From assembly GCA_025449935.1 (NCBI GenBank), contig JANWIJ010000062.1, forward strand, positions 62,001 through 126,000: a stretch of 64,000 nucleotides of DNA, given 5' to 3'. Shown one piece after another: positions 1 to 9,125 of this stretch. A model generated the notes under the pieces. It ran no database searches and was not told the origin of the DNA. It saw nothing but the letters and a program-made list of their open reading frames with translations. Position numbers and translations under genes: made by a program. Source of the DNA: Chitinophagaceae bacterium (lineage in GTDB: Bacteria > Bacteroidota > Bacteroidia > Chitinophagales > Chitinophagaceae). Positions within the stretch are counted from its first letter, which is position 1, and the number at the start of each line of letters is the position of its first letter.

Positions 1-205
1 AATCAAGACTGTTCTCGTAATGATCCGCATGGAATGAAGTTAATTGAATTGTTTTTTATCGGTGTAAGCAATGACCGGAACATATTCCGGCCGGCATGAC
101 AGAGCGTACGCTATATTCCGGAAGAATACAACCGTAAAAATTCTTTTAACCACAATTTCTCAGAATTGACAAGTCAAAAAAAATCCTTGCCAGCCGGGGT
201 TTTGC

Positions 206-237
206 TTTGTAAATTCAAATTATTTCCTCCACCTTTG
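206..237 (+). promoter_or_regulatory. Putative Bacteroidota-type promoter of the mre operon
   Basis: A TTTG at 206-209 is followed after 20 bases by CACCTTTG at 230-237. This matches the Bacteroidota primary-sigma pattern TTTG-N19-21-TANNTTTG with one mismatch (CA for TA). It lies 25 bases before the mreB start. The rest of the first 200 bases holds no convincing gene. Confidence 0.45.
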
Positions 238-262
238 CTCACAATAAATCCGATATAAATTA

Positions 263-1288
263 ATGGGACTTTTTAACTGGTTTACACAAGAAATAGCCAT
301 CGACCTGGGTACCGCCAATACCCTGATAATACACAATGATGAAGTAGTGGTAAATGAACCGAGCATTATAGCCCTGAACCGCAATAATCCCAAGGAGGTG
401 CTTGCCGTTGGTAAAAAGGCCCTGATGATGCATGAAAAAACCCACGAGAGTATCCGAACAGTTCGCCCGCTGAAAGACGGTGTGATCGCTGATTTCAATG
501 CAGCCGAGTTAATGATCCGGGAGCTTATCAAGCTTGTTTACCCCAAAAAGCCCTTATTTCCCCCCAGCTGGCGGATGATGATTTGCATTCCCTCTTCGAT
601 TACCGAAGTGGAGAAAAGGGCTGTCCGGGACAGCGCCGAACAGGCTGGCGCCAAAGAAGTGTACCTGATTCATGAACCAATGGCTGCGGCCCTGGGTATC
701 GGAATAGATGTAGAAGAACCGGTGGGTAATATGATCATTGACATTGGCGGTGGAACAACCGGTATTACGGTAATCGCCCTCGCCGGTATTGTTTGTGACC
801 AGTCAATACGAATTGCGGGAGATGAGTTTACCGCTGATATAATGGAAGCGCTCCGCCGTTATCATAGCTTATTGATCGGTGAGCGAACGGCTGAACAGAT
901 CAAAATCCAGGTGGGAGCAGGGATGAAAGAAATTGACAACCCACCCGATGACTTCCCCGTCAATGGACGGGACCTGGTGACAGGTATTCCCAAGCAAATA
1001 ATGGTGAGTTACCAGGAGATTGCCGAAGCGCTGGACAAAAGCATTTTTAAAATTGAAGAAGCCATTCTCAAGGCGCTGGAGCAAACACCACCCGAACTGG
1101 CTGCAGATATTTACCGCCGCGGCTTGTATATAACCGGCGGGGGAGCCTTGCTGAGAGGTCTTGACAAACGGTTAAGCAACAAAATCAAACTGCCGGTGCA
1201 TGTAGCCGATGACCCGCTGAAGAGTGTCGTAAGGGGAACAGGCATTGCACTGAAAAACTACGACAGGTATCCTTTTGTAATGAGATAA
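263..1288 (+). CDS. mreB: Rod shape-determining protein MreB (bacterial actin)
   Basis: This 341-residue actin-like ATPase polymerises under the inner membrane and positions the elongasome that builds lateral peptidoglycan. The phosphate-1 loop (AIDLGTANTL, from about residue 12), the phosphate-2 loop (IDIGGGTTG, around D160) and the adenosine motif (TGGGALLRGL, around residue 290) are all visible in the expected order, and the length is normal for the family. It is the first gene of the mreB-mreC-mreD-mrdA-rodA cluster, which is the standard Bacteroidota arrangement, and follows a putative promoter. The ATG at 263 gives the usual short amphipathic N-terminus (MGLFNWF), which probably binds the membrane. 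Confidence 0.97.
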   Translation: MGLFNWFTQEIAIDLGTANTLIIHNDEVVVNEPSIIALNRNNPKEVLAVGKKALMMHEKTHESIRTVRPLKDGVIADFNAAELMIRELIKLVYPKKPLFPPSWRMMICIPSSITEVEKRAVRDSAEQAGAKEVYLIHEPMAAALGIGIDVEEPVGNMIIDIGGGTTGITVIALAGIVCDQSIRIAGDEFTADIMEALRRYHSLLIGERTAEQIKIQVGAGMKEIDNPPDDFPVNGRDLVTGIPKQIMVSYQEIAEALDKSIFKIEEAILKALEQTPPELAADIYRRGLYITGGGALLRGLDKRLSNKIKLPVHVADDPLKSVVRGTGIALKNYDRYPFVMR

Positions 1289-1374
1289 ACCGGGTCAGGA
1301 TCCAGGAAAGTAAAATGGCTGCCCGTAAAATTTGCTGATTTCTGGTACCCGGATCTGAATTCAAACTTACTCCG

Positions 1375-2250
1375 TTGCGTAACATATTTCTTTTTATTCG
1401 CAGGTATATAACTTTTTTCACTTTCCTGGTATTACAGGTGGTGGCTTTGTGGTTTTTGTTTAATTATAATCGTTTTCACCGGGCCAAATTCCTCGGCGTG
1501 GCCAACGAAATGACAGGCCGGGTAAATACCCAATACAATAAGGTGGAAGATTATTTTACGCTGAAAGCGGAAAACCAGCGGTTAAACCGGTATAATGACT
1601 CCTTGCTCAATCTTTTGCCCTTCAATTTCGTAAACAGGGATACCACGGCCACATTGCTGAAAGACTCTGTTCCGTTTGATACCCTGGGCACTTACCGTCA
1701 ATACCTGTGGCGGGATGCTAAAGTGGTCTATAATACAATCAACCTGGAGAAAAATTATATCCAGTTAAACAGGGGAGCTGCGCAGGGAATAAAAGACAAT
1801 ATGTCTGTCATCAGCTCGGATGGCAGCGCCGTGGGAATCGTGATAAATGTCAGCCCTAATTTTAGCGTGGTCATGAGTTTGCTCCATGTTCAGAGTAAAA
1901 GAAGTGTGATCGTAAAGAGAACCGGCAGTATGGGTACGGTGGAGTGGGATGGTAAGAACCCTTTATTTCTTACCTTAAGAAATATTCCCAAATCTGATTC
2001 CGTGGTAAAAGGGGATACGGTCCTGACCAGCGTAAATTCCAATTTTCCTCCCGGGTTTATGGTGGGAACTGTTTCTGAGGTAATCACCGACAAGAGTACC
2101 AATTTTTATGTACTGCGTCTGAAAACCGCGGCTAATTTCTTTAACCTCCAGCAGGTGCATGTTATTGAGAATTTATTCTATACAGAACAAACCAGACTGC
2201 TGCAGGACACGAAAAAGAAAATTGATAACCCTAAAAAATCATCCGGGTGA
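1375..2250 (+). CDS. mreC: Rod shape-determining protein MreC, TTG start
   Basis: MreC is a bitopic protein that links cytoplasmic MreB to the periplasmic penicillin-binding proteins. The 291-residue product has a short cytoplasmic N-terminus (MRNIFLFIRRY), one membrane helix at about residues 12-30, a coiled-coil stretch (about 45-75) and the two-lobed beta domain with the family motif region NRGAAQGIKDNMSVIS. Translation appears to start at a TTG (1375-1377): the N-terminal sequence encoded from there is the one usual for Bacteroidota MreC, and no in-frame ATG lies upstream of the membrane helix. The gene overlaps mreD by four bases, so the two are probably translationally coupled. Confidence 0.93.
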   Translation: MRNIFLFIRRYITFFTFLVLQVVALWFLFNYNRFHRAKFLGVANEMTGRVNTQYNKVEDYFTLKAENQRLNRYNDSLLNLLPFNFVNRDTTATLLKDSVPFDTLGTYRQYLWRDAKVVYNTINLEKNYIQLNRGAAQGIKDNMSVISSDGSAVGIVINVSPNFSVVMSLLHVQSKRSVIVKRTGSMGTVEWDGKNPLFLTLRNIPKSDSVVKGDTVLTSVNSNFPPGFMVGTVSEVITDKSTNFYVLRLKTAANFFNLQQVHVIENLFYTEQTRLLQDTKKKIDNPKKSSG

Positions 2251-2780
2251 GTGATTTCCTGAAAAATACGCTTCGCCTTCTTGTGTTCATCCTCTTACAG
2301 GTGTATGTGCTGAACAAGATACCTCACCTGCACCGTTTTATTACCCCTTACCTCTATTACCTTCCGCTTTTATGGTTACCTTTTTCCGTGTCGCGGCAAT
2401 GGCTGCTGATTATCGGGTTCCTCACCGGGCTGATACTGGATTACTTTATGATGACCCCGGGTCTCCATGCCGCTGCCTGCCTCCTGATTACCTATGTCAG
2501 GCCTTTCCTCATTAATATTCTTACGCCAAAAGACACGTCGAATTTTAATTACAAAGAACCGTCACCCAAGGCTATGCAATGGACTCCTTATGCGGTTTAT
2601 GTTTTCATCCTTACTTTATTGCACCATATCTACATGATATTCCTGGAATGGCTGAGTTTTGGCCGCTTTCTTGATTTTTTTATAAAAATTATTGCTACCA
2701 CCGGTATCAGCATGCTGCTCATTTTTACGGTCGAGTTACTGTTTCCAAGGAGATTAAGATTCCGGACAAACACGGCGTAA
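2247..2780 (+). CDS. mreD: Rod shape-determining protein MreD-like membrane protein, GTG start
   Basis: This 177-residue, strongly hydrophobic protein has about five predicted membrane helices and occupies the mreD slot between mreC and PBP2. MreD sequences are poorly conserved, so position, length and topology carry most of the assignment. The start is a GTG at 2247 that overlaps the mreC stop in a GTGA arrangement, typical of coupled translation. It should act in the elongasome membrane complex with MreC, PBP2 and RodA. Confidence 0.85.
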   Translation: MSDFLKNTLRLLVFILLQVYVLNKIPHLHRFITPYLYYLPLLWLPFSVSRQWLLIIGFLTGLILDYFMMTPGLHAAACLLITYVRPFLINILTPKDTSNFNYKEPSPKAMQWTPYAVYVFILTLLHHIYMIFLEWLSFGRFLDFFIKIIATTGISMLLIFTVELLFPRRLRFRTNTA

Positions 2781-2845
2781 TAACCTTTCTCCGGCGAATC
2801 GCGGAATAGAAAATTTTCTTAAATCACGGGTAATTATCAAATAGA

Positions 2846-2877
2846 TTTGGAAACCGCCTTTTCAAATTCGTACTTTG
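2846..2877 (+). promoter_or_regulatory. Possible internal promoter before mrdA
   Basis: TTTG at 2846-2849 is followed after 20 bases by GTACTTTG at 2870-2877. The TTTG half of the -7 box is perfect but the TA dinucleotide is replaced. The 150-base gap between mreD and mrdA makes a second promoter plausible. Confidence 0.3.
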
Positions 2878-2930
2878 TAAATGGAATTATTTTTCTAATT
2901 ATCCCCCATTTTTATAGTCTGAGTTGATCC

Positions 2931-5027
2931 ATGTCTGTGTTTAACCAATCAAGAAGCCGTATCATCCGTCTCATTTTCCTTGTTACTTTCCTGGTCATCG
3001 CGGCACAGCTATTTTACCTGCAGGTCATCTCCGGCAAGTACAGGCAACTGGCCATCGACAATGCCATATTCCCCAAAATCATTTACCCGGAGCGGGGCAT
3101 CATTTACGACCGGAAAGGCAAGGCTATTCTGAACAATACGATCAGTTATGACCTCATGGTAACACCTGCCGAGGTCAGGAATATGGATACGCTTGAATTT
3201 TGCCGCTTAATGAATATTGACACAGCAGAATTCAAAAAAAGAATGCTCGAGGCCAGGATAAAAAACACGTCGGTCAGGCCATCGGTATTCGAGGATTTAC
3301 TGACTCCCCAGATCCAGGCAAGATTTGAAGAAAACAGCTGGAAATTTACAGGCTTCACCATGGTGGAGCGTCCTTTAAGAACCTATCCCTTCAATGCGGC
3401 AGCCCATATTTTGGGTTATATCAACGAGGTTAGCCCCCGGGAAATTGAAAACTCGGGAAATTTTTACCGCATGGGTGATTATAAGGGCAAAACGGGATTG
3501 GAGTCGTATTATGAAAATGTACTGATGGGGCAGCGGGGGGTACAGTACCTGATAAAAGATAATAAAAACCGGCTGGTAGGCAAATATGAAAATGGTTCCT
3601 TTGACACTGCCGCTGTTGCCGGCCGTGGCCTAAGAACATACCTGGATGTTGAACTGCAGCAACTGGCCGAAAAACTGATGAGTAATAAGGTCGGGGGACT
3701 GGTAGCTATTGATCCAAAAACGGGAGGAATATTAGCGATGGTATCCGGACCCAACTTTAATCCCAACGACCTGACAGGTCCGGACAAAAGCAAGAATTAT
3801 GGAAGGATGGTCCTGGATGTTACGGGGCCGATGTTAAACAGGGCCATCAATGGTTTGTATGAACCGGGCTCCACGTTTAAACCGTTGGGCGCCCTCGTAG
3901 CGCTGGATGAAGGGGTGATAACACCATCTTATGGTTACCCCTGCGGGGGCAGGTACACACTTTGCGGTCACGGCAAACCAGCCTGCACCCACGCCGGTGG
4001 GGGCCATGCTGCTAATCTCCGTTTATCAATCGCCAACTCCTGCAATGCCTACTATGCACATGTGTACAGGATGACCGTAGATAATCCCAGGTACGGAAAC
4101 GTAAAAATGGGGTACCTGAAATGGAGAGAGTACATGAATATTTTTGGGCTGGGTGTAAAGCTTGGTGTGGATCTGCCCAGTGAGAACCGGGGCAATATCC
4201 CGGACACCTCGGTTTATAATAAAGAAAATGATAACAGGTGGACCTCCTGCACCAACCTGACCTTAGGGATTGGCCAGGATAAAATGCAAACGACCCCGCT
4301 GCAAATGGCCAATGCCATGTGTATCATTGCTAACAGGGGCTATTATTATACCCCGCATTTTGTCCAGAAAATTGAGAATGAAACGGACGACGACACAACC
4401 GTCATGAATAAATTCCGTAAAAAGCACGAGGTGCTGACACAGATCAGGGATACCTCATTTAATGCCGTGATTGAAGGCATGAATGATGTGGTAAAGTTTG
4501 GTACTGCCAGGATTGCGCAGATACCAGGTATCGAAGTTTGTGCTAAAACCGGGACTGCGGAGAATTATACTATCCTGGACGGCAAAAGGATCAAGCTGCC
4601 GAATAATTCCATGTTTGTTTGTTTCGCTCCAAAAGAGAATCCCAGGATTGCCATCGCTGTTTTTGTCCAGAATGCCGGGTTTGGTTCTACCTGGGCCGGG
4701 CCAATTTCCCGTATTATGATCGAGAAATACCTGAATGATACCCTGCAAACAAAAAGTAAAGCTGATCTTGAGCGGATTGCCAGTACCAACCTGATGCCGG
4801 CCTATTTTAAACGTCTCCAGTTTAAGACGGATTCATTACGAGCCATAGAATGGTTCCAGAAAACAAAGGACAGTTCCTATCTTGAAAAATACACCACGAT
4901 TGATGTCCCTGTTTCCTCACCCCCAACCTCAAAATCTCCCCATAATCGATTGGAAAGAACGGAACTGGTTGCTGTTTTATCTTTCAAGAAAAAGAACTAT
5001 CCATACAAAACAGGGGCTCCTGTATGA
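2931..5027 (+). CDS. mrdA: Penicillin-binding protein 2 (elongasome transpeptidase)
   Basis: A class B PBP of 698 residues that cross-links lateral-wall peptidoglycan together with RodA. An N-terminal membrane anchor (about residues 10-30) is followed by the PBP dimer domain and the transpeptidase domain. The catalytic motifs are present: SxxK as S314-T-F-K317, SxN as S370-C-N372, and KTG at K539-T-G541. Between the first two motifs lies a Cys/His-rich loop (from about C338) with four cysteines and three histidines in about 35 residues. The gene overlaps rodA by four bases (ATGA), so the transpeptidase and its glycosyltransferase partner are translationally coupled. The start at 2931 gives a normal cytoplasmic tail. 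Confidence 0.96.
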   Translation: MSVFNQSRSRIIRLIFLVTFLVIAAQLFYLQVISGKYRQLAIDNAIFPKIIYPERGIIYDRKGKAILNNTISYDLMVTPAEVRNMDTLEFCRLMNIDTAEFKKRMLEARIKNTSVRPSVFEDLLTPQIQARFEENSWKFTGFTMVERPLRTYPFNAAAHILGYINEVSPREIENSGNFYRMGDYKGKTGLESYYENVLMGQRGVQYLIKDNKNRLVGKYENGSFDTAAVAGRGLRTYLDVELQQLAEKLMSNKVGGLVAIDPKTGGILAMVSGPNFNPNDLTGPDKSKNYGRMVLDVTGPMLNRAINGLYEPGSTFKPLGALVALDEGVITPSYGYPCGGRYTLCGHGKPACTHAGGGHAANLRLSIANSCNAYYAHVYRMTVDNPRYGNVKMGYLKWREYMNIFGLGVKLGVDLPSENRGNIPDTSVYNKENDNRWTSCTNLTLGIGQDKMQTTPLQMANAMCIIANRGYYYTPHFVQKIENETDDDTTVMNKFRKKHEVLTQIRDTSFNAVIEGMNDVVKFGTARIAQIPGIEVCAKTGTAENYTILDGKRIKLPNNSMFVCFAPKENPRIAIAVFVQNAGFGSTWAGPISRIMIEKYLNDTLQTKSKADLERIASTNLMPAYFKRLQFKTDSLRAIEWFQKTKDSSYLEKYTTIDVPVSSPPTSKSPHNRLERTELVAVLSFKKKNYPYKTGAPV

Positions 5028-6358
5028 ATCAAAGAAATCCTGCCATATCAAAAGGAATTGACTGGAGCCTGGTTTGGATTTACCTGTTGCTCATTATTAT
5101 TGGGTTGACAGCTATTTTCGCTGCCACCTATAAGGAAGGTGACCCGATCGTTCAAAGTTTTTTAAGGTTTGGAACCGATTACAGCAAACAGTTTTATTTT
5201 TTCTGTATCGGCGCACTGATTGCTTTTTTTATCTTGCTCACAGACAGTAAGTTTTTTTCTGCCACTGCCAACCTGGGATATGCACTCGGAATAGCTATGT
5301 TATTGATTGTTTTTCCCTTTCACTCAAATGTGAAAGGAACGGAATCAATTATCAAGCTGGGGGCTTTTAATTTTCAACCTGCCGAATTTTGTAAAATATT
5401 TGTGGCCCTGGCGCTGGCTAAATATCTTTCAAGACCAGAAACGGATTTTACAAAGACCCGGTCGCAGTTTATTGCTACCGGTATTGTATTGTTCCCGGCT
5501 GCCCTTACCATCCTGCAAAGTGAAACAGGCCTTGCCCTTGTATTCTTTTCTTTTTTTATCGTGATGTTTCGCGAAGGTCTTCCTTCTGCCATTCTCCTGG
5601 TAGGATTTGCCATCACAGCATTGTTTGTGGGCACCATTATTATTGAACCGAACACTTTAGCTATTATCCTGACGGGAATAGCTTTTTTTGTCATTAACCT
5701 GTTTCGCCGGCAGATCAGGCGCCGCCGCCGCCTGCTGGGTTCGATTATTTTGGTTTGGATTCTATGCGTAGGCATCCAGCGGTTTGCTGTTCCCTTTATA
5801 TTTAAGAACATATTGCAAAAACACCAGGTAGAACGCATTTATGATTTGTTCGGGAAAGATAATCCTTACCTGGAAACGGGGGAGATCGTTGAAATGACGG
5901 CTAAGGAAAAAGAAAGTGGTACCAGTTATAATGTGCGGCAATCAAAAATTGCAATTGGCAGCGGGCGGGTATGGGGCAAAGGATTATTGAAGGCCACACA
6001 AACCCGTTATGATTTTGTTCCGGAGCAAAGAACCGATTTTATTTTTTGCACCGTTGGAGAAGGTTTTGGCTTCCTGGGGAGTATTATTTTACTGGTATTA
6101 TACCTGCTGCTGCTTTTCCGGATTGTGACGATCGCTGAAAGACAACGAAGTGTCTTTAGCCGCTGCTATGCCTATGGAGTGGCCTCCGTATTCTTTTTTC
6201 ATATTGCCATTAATATCGCCATGACGGTTGGCCTGGCCCCCGTCATTGGTATCCCGCTTCCCTTTATCAGTTATGGGGGTACTTCATTACTTACCTTTAC
6301 GATCCTTCTCTTTGTTCTCATCCGGCTGGACGCAGACCGGCAAATGGTGCTGCGTTGA
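5024..6358 (+). CDS. rodA: SEDS-family peptidoglycan glycosyltransferase RodA
   Basis: RodA polymerises lipid II glycan strands in the inner membrane as partner of PBP2. The 444-residue polytopic protein shows the SEDS signatures: QPAEFCKI in the middle, EQRTDFIF with the likely catalytic Asp (D338), and the C-terminal PFISYGGTSLL. A loop insertion between the central helices (the arginine-rich run RRQIRRRRRLLG followed by a periplasmic segment) makes it longer than the roughly 370 residues of E. coli RodA, as is common in Bacteroidota. Its start overlaps the mrdA stop codon. Confidence 0.95.
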   Translation: MNQRNPAISKGIDWSLVWIYLLLIIIGLTAIFAATYKEGDPIVQSFLRFGTDYSKQFYFFCIGALIAFFILLTDSKFFSATANLGYALGIAMLLIVFPFHSNVKGTESIIKLGAFNFQPAEFCKIFVALALAKYLSRPETDFTKTRSQFIATGIVLFPAALTILQSETGLALVFFSFFIVMFREGLPSAILLVGFAITALFVGTIIIEPNTLAIILTGIAFFVINLFRRQIRRRRRLLGSIILVWILCVGIQRFAVPFIFKNILQKHQVERIYDLFGKDNPYLETGEIVEMTAKEKESGTSYNVRQSKIAIGSGRVWGKGLLKATQTRYDFVPEQRTDFIFCTVGEGFGFLGSIILLVLYLLLLFRIVTIAERQRSVFSRCYAYGVASVFFFHIAINIAMTVGLAPVIGIPLPFISYGGTSLLTFTILLFVLIRLDADRQMVLR

Positions 6359-6442
6359 TTTTGGAAAGTTGAATTGGGAAATTGAGAAATTGTGTTGCAA
6401 TTTGCGCTTGTCCTGGTTTTTTGAAATTTCCAAATTATCACC

Positions 6443-7183
6443 ATGCGCATCATTCCACTATCTGAAGGCACGTTTACGATTGACCAGACCAAGCTTTTTG
6501 TGCCCTTTGATGAGCGCCGTGACAGGTTGGAAGAAAGAACTCCCGGCAGCCTGCTGGTGGAAATTCAACCCTTTGTTATTGTAACATCCAAAGACATCCT
6601 GCTCCTCGATACCGGGCTGGGCTTTGAAAAGAACGGAACACTCCAGCTGCATCAAAACCTGCAGAATGCCGGCATTGATCCTTCAGCGGTGACTAAAGTA
6701 CTGATGTCTCATTTGCATAAAGATCATGCTGGGGCTGTGGGTATAGAACGTGAAGGCCTGGGTGAGCGTTTGTCCTTACCCAATGCTGTTTATTATGTAC
6801 AAAGAACTGAGTTAGCCTTTGCGTTTGAAAAAGGATTTCCTTCCTATATAACCGGGGAGCTTGAATGTTTAAGAAATAATGGACAGGTGGAACTCCTGGA
6901 TGGACCGGGAATGATTGGCGATTATATCCGCTACGAAATATCAGGAGCACATTCTCCTTATCACCAGGTGTTCTGGGTAAAAGAAGGAGGTGAAATTGCT
7001 TTTTTCGGCGGTGATGAAGCGCCACAGCTGCACCAGATGAAGCACCGGTTTATAGCCAAGTATGATCATAATGGAAAAAAGGCGATGGAGTTACGGCAAC
7101 AATGGTGGGAAACAGGGGAGAAAGAGAAATGGACTTTTCTTTTTTACCATGATGTCAAAAACGCTGTTTGGAATTTTAAATAA
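6443..7183 (+). CDS. Metallo-beta-lactamase-fold hydrolase
   Basis: A 246-residue MBL-fold protein. The zinc-binding motif HxHxDH is present as H90-L-H92-K-D94-H95, with further likely ligands in GAHSPYH and GGDEAP downstream. The motif LLDTGLGF before it is typical of glyoxalase II/quorum-lactonase-like hydrolases. There is no signal peptide, so it is predicted cytoplasmic. The substrate cannot be read from the sequence. It follows rodA after about 85 bases of AT-rich spacer containing imperfect GGAAA/TTTCC inverted copies, so it may or may not be part of the rod operon. Confidence 0.85.
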   Translation: MRIIPLSEGTFTIDQTKLFVPFDERRDRLEERTPGSLLVEIQPFVIVTSKDILLLDTGLGFEKNGTLQLHQNLQNAGIDPSAVTKVLMSHLHKDHAGAVGIEREGLGERLSLPNAVYYVQRTELAFAFEKGFPSYITGELECLRNNGQVELLDGPGMIGDYIRYEISGAHSPYHQVFWVKEGGEIAFFGGDEAPQLHQMKHRFIAKYDHNGKKAMELRQQWWETGEKEKWTFLFYHDVKNAVWNFK

Positions 7184-7191
7184 ACCGGGGC

Positions 7192-7222
7192 AAAAAATTG
7201 CCAGCCCTGGAAGAGCCGGCAA
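7192..7222 (-). terminator. Rho-independent terminator of the sigma-factor operon
   Basis: Read on the minus strand, an 8-bp stem (TTGCCGGC pairing with GCTGGCAA, one G-U pair) with a 9-base loop is followed by six T residues. The run of T occurs only on the minus strand, so it serves the genes at 7255-9054. Confidence 0.75.
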
Positions 7223-7254
7223 ATTCTAACCGATGAAAAACACCAGGTTCAACC

Positions 7255-7668
7255 TTATAAAGGCATAGATCTTATCCTGTTCCGGGGACCCGTCCTGTTT
7301 TGAATACGTTCTTTCTTAATATCTTTTAGCTCCTGGATAAAAATATCCTGGTGGCGGTAAACTTCGTTACTCCGGTTCTCCCCGATGATGTCCTTAAATT
7401 CACTGCGGTACCGGAGGCGGAGCTCAACGATTTTTTGCTGAAGGATAAGGCGGTCCGTCCTGTTTTCTTTTAAGGTAGTTCTCCATTCTCTAAAATACCG
7501 GATAAAAACGGGCGTAAATTTTTCTGCTTCATGCTTACTTAACCGCATACGCTGCTGGATATATTCCCGCATCTTATTGCGTATCCTTTCATCGCCATCA
7601 TCATCCTGGGCAAAGAGAGAACCCGAAGTGATAAATAATAAAGTAAATATGAAGAGTATCTTTTTCAT
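7255..7668 (-). CDS. Small exported helical protein, Spy/CpxP-like in context
   Basis: A 137-residue protein with a clear signal peptide (cleavage after SLFA, before QDDDG). The mature part is highly charged and predicted all-helical, with the phrase LSKHEAEKFTPVFIRYF, which resembles the small exported proteins often encoded behind ECF sigma/anti-sigma pairs in Bacteroidota. Such proteins are loosely compared with the periplasmic stress chaperones Spy/CpxP; that function is an inference here. It lies 11 bases downstream of the anti-sigma-like gene and before the terminator, so it is the last gene of a three-gene operon. Confidence 0.7.
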   Translation of the reverse strand: MKKILFIFTLLFITSGSLFAQDDDGDERIRNKMREYIQQRMRLSKHEAEKFTPVFIRYFREWRTTLKENRTDRLILQQKIVELRLRYRSEFKDIIGENRSNEVYRHQDIFIQELKDIKKERIQNRTGPRNRIRSMPL

Positions 7669-7679
7669 TTTTTTTCTGA

Positions 7680-8462
7680 TTAATTCATCATGGTCTCATC
7701 AGCAGCAGGGACTTCACCGGGTTCGTACAAAATATCGGTATCATTTAATAGGCTCTGGATTTCATTTTCCGGAACATCCTTTATCAGGTCTTTTATATCG
7801 GGTGTTTTTCCTGTTGTAACCAGGGAACTTTTTATGGAATTATCATCCTCTACCAGCTCAATAAATTCCTCCAGCTTATCATTACTCACCTTTTTAATAT
7901 TTTTCTTGACCCAGGCGTGTGAATTGGAAGTTGGATCAATTTTATTTTTTGTGATATACAGGAACGACGCCATGGCAATGATCCCGGTTATAACGGCAGC
8001 AGCTGCATAACGGAACCATATCCGGTGGGTTAATGAAACTACTTTTGTTTCTGGTTTATTGGCCTGGCCCGGCAAGCTGGCGAAATAACCTTGCGGAACA
8101 GCATAGGGCATCTCTTTTTTTAACCCGCTCAGGAAAGGAGACAGGCTTGCTAATTCCTCGTTGACGGTTTGATGAGTCTCACCCGCTCTAACCGACTCCA
8201 GGGCAGCCTGTACAGTTTCCTCAAAATAATTTTGCGGAACAGTAAAAGGCATTTCCCGGGATGTATTTTGCAGAAAAGGAGACAAATAGCCGAGTTCTTC
8301 TGAACCGCTGACAGCTGTCATTGCTTTGATCCGGTTCAGTACCCGAACCGGCAATTCATCAAAATAGCCACCAGGTACAGCATAAACATTTGCCGGGGCT
8401 ATTTTTGCCAGGCTGCTGTTAAGCTCCGTTAATTCTTGCAATATGTTGTCTTTCTGTGTCAT
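7680..8462 (-). CDS. Anti-sigma-factor-like membrane protein with three internal repeats
   Basis: A 260-residue protein with one membrane helix at about residues 149-170 and no N-terminal signal, hence probably N-in/C-out like many ECF anti-sigma factors. The cytoplasmic part contains three repeats with a VPxxYF core at residues 29, 75 and 122; the second and third are longer copies sharing LSPFL......EMP..VPQ.YF. The periplasmic C-terminal part is acidic. It sits 37 bases behind an ECF sigma gene, which is the main reason for the functional call; no zinc-binding HxxxCxxC anti-sigma motif is visible. Confidence 0.7.
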   Translation of the reverse strand: MTQKDNILQELTELNSSLAKIAPANVYAVPGGYFDELPVRVLNRIKAMTAVSGSEELGYLSPFLQNTSREMPFTVPQNYFEETVQAALESVRAGETHQTVNEELASLSPFLSGLKKEMPYAVPQGYFASLPGQANKPETKVVSLTHRIWFRYAAAAVITGIIAMASFLYITKNKIDPTSNSHAWVKKNIKKVSNDKLEEFIELVEDDNSIKSSLVTTGKTPDIKDLIKDVPENEIQSLLNDTDILYEPGEVPAADETMMN

Positions 8463-8499
8463 TTATACAGTTATTGAGACATTCTTACCTTTTCAAAGT

Positions 8500-9054
8500 T
8501 TAATGATTTAGCATATAATCCTCAATTTTTTTGACCGCATGATGGTAGCTGGCTTTCAGGGCGCCTTCACTGGTTTCCAGCACGCGGCTCATTTCCTCAT
8601 ATGGCATTTCATCGTAATATCGTAAACTAAATACAATTCGTTGTTTTTCAGGTAATTGCTGTATTGCCAGCTGAAGTTTCCACTCGATCTTATTCGAATC
8701 AAAATGTTTGTCTGCTTTAATCTTGTTGCTTAAGCCGGTTTCCACGTCACTCAGGCTGACAGAAGACCTTTTTTTCTGCTGCTCCAGGTAAGTCAGGCAT
8801 TCGTTGGTGGCAATCCGGTAAAGCCAGGTGTATAACTGGCTGTCTTCGCGGAAATTTCCGAGGCCGTTCCAGACACGGATCAATACATTCTGAAGCACAT
8901 CATTGGCATCCTCATGTTCTATCACCATCCTGCGGATATGCCAGTATAATTTTTCCTGGTACTTGCGGATAATGCTTGTATAGGCTTTTTCTTTCGTATC
9001 CGGGTTGCGGAACTGAACCAGTAATTCACTATCGCTTGTTGTTGTCAGGGACAT
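8500..9054 (-). CDS. RNA polymerase ECF-type sigma-70 factor
   Basis: A 184-residue ECF sigma factor. Region 2 is seen around DANDVLQNVLIRVWNG followed by the -10 recognition part (LYTWLYRIATNECL), and region 4 as LPEKQRIVFSLRYYDEMPYE with its helix-turn-helix toward the C-terminus (SEGALKASYHHAVKK). The length is typical of the group. The downstream anti-sigma-like gene suggests that it is held inactive until an envelope signal releases it. No autoregulated promoter could be identified upstream. Confidence 0.92.
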   Translation of the reverse strand: MSLTTTSDSELLVQFRNPDTKEKAYTSIIRKYQEKLYWHIRRMVIEHEDANDVLQNVLIRVWNGLGNFREDSQLYTWLYRIATNECLTYLEQQKKRSSVSLSDVETGLSNKIKADKHFDSNKIEWKLQLAIQQLPEKQRIVFSLRYYDEMPYEEMSRVLETSEGALKASYHHAVKKIEDYMLNH

Positions 9055-9125
9055 CGACCGGGCTTTGGGTAATTTAGAATAATTTAAAAAGGCTTGTTTT
9101 GAAATGTTTGGTTCTTAAAAATAGA

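Noticed and set aside
75-90. Inverted repeat CCGGAA-CATA-TTCCGG
   Set aside because: Short stem without a T run; no evidence that it is a terminator or operator.
1-99. Open frame from the window start to a TGA at 97-99, possibly the tail of an upstream gene
   Set aside because: Only 32 codons, no recognisable C-terminus; such a stretch may be open by chance.
5374-5838. Antisense open frame of 154 codons opposite rodA
   Set aside because: Opposite a conserved membrane protein with intact motifs; the translated product is arginine-rich shadow sequence.
6228-6584. Plus-strand 118-codon frame spanning the rodA end and the MBL gene start
   Set aside because: Overlaps two well-supported genes in another frame and resembles no protein.
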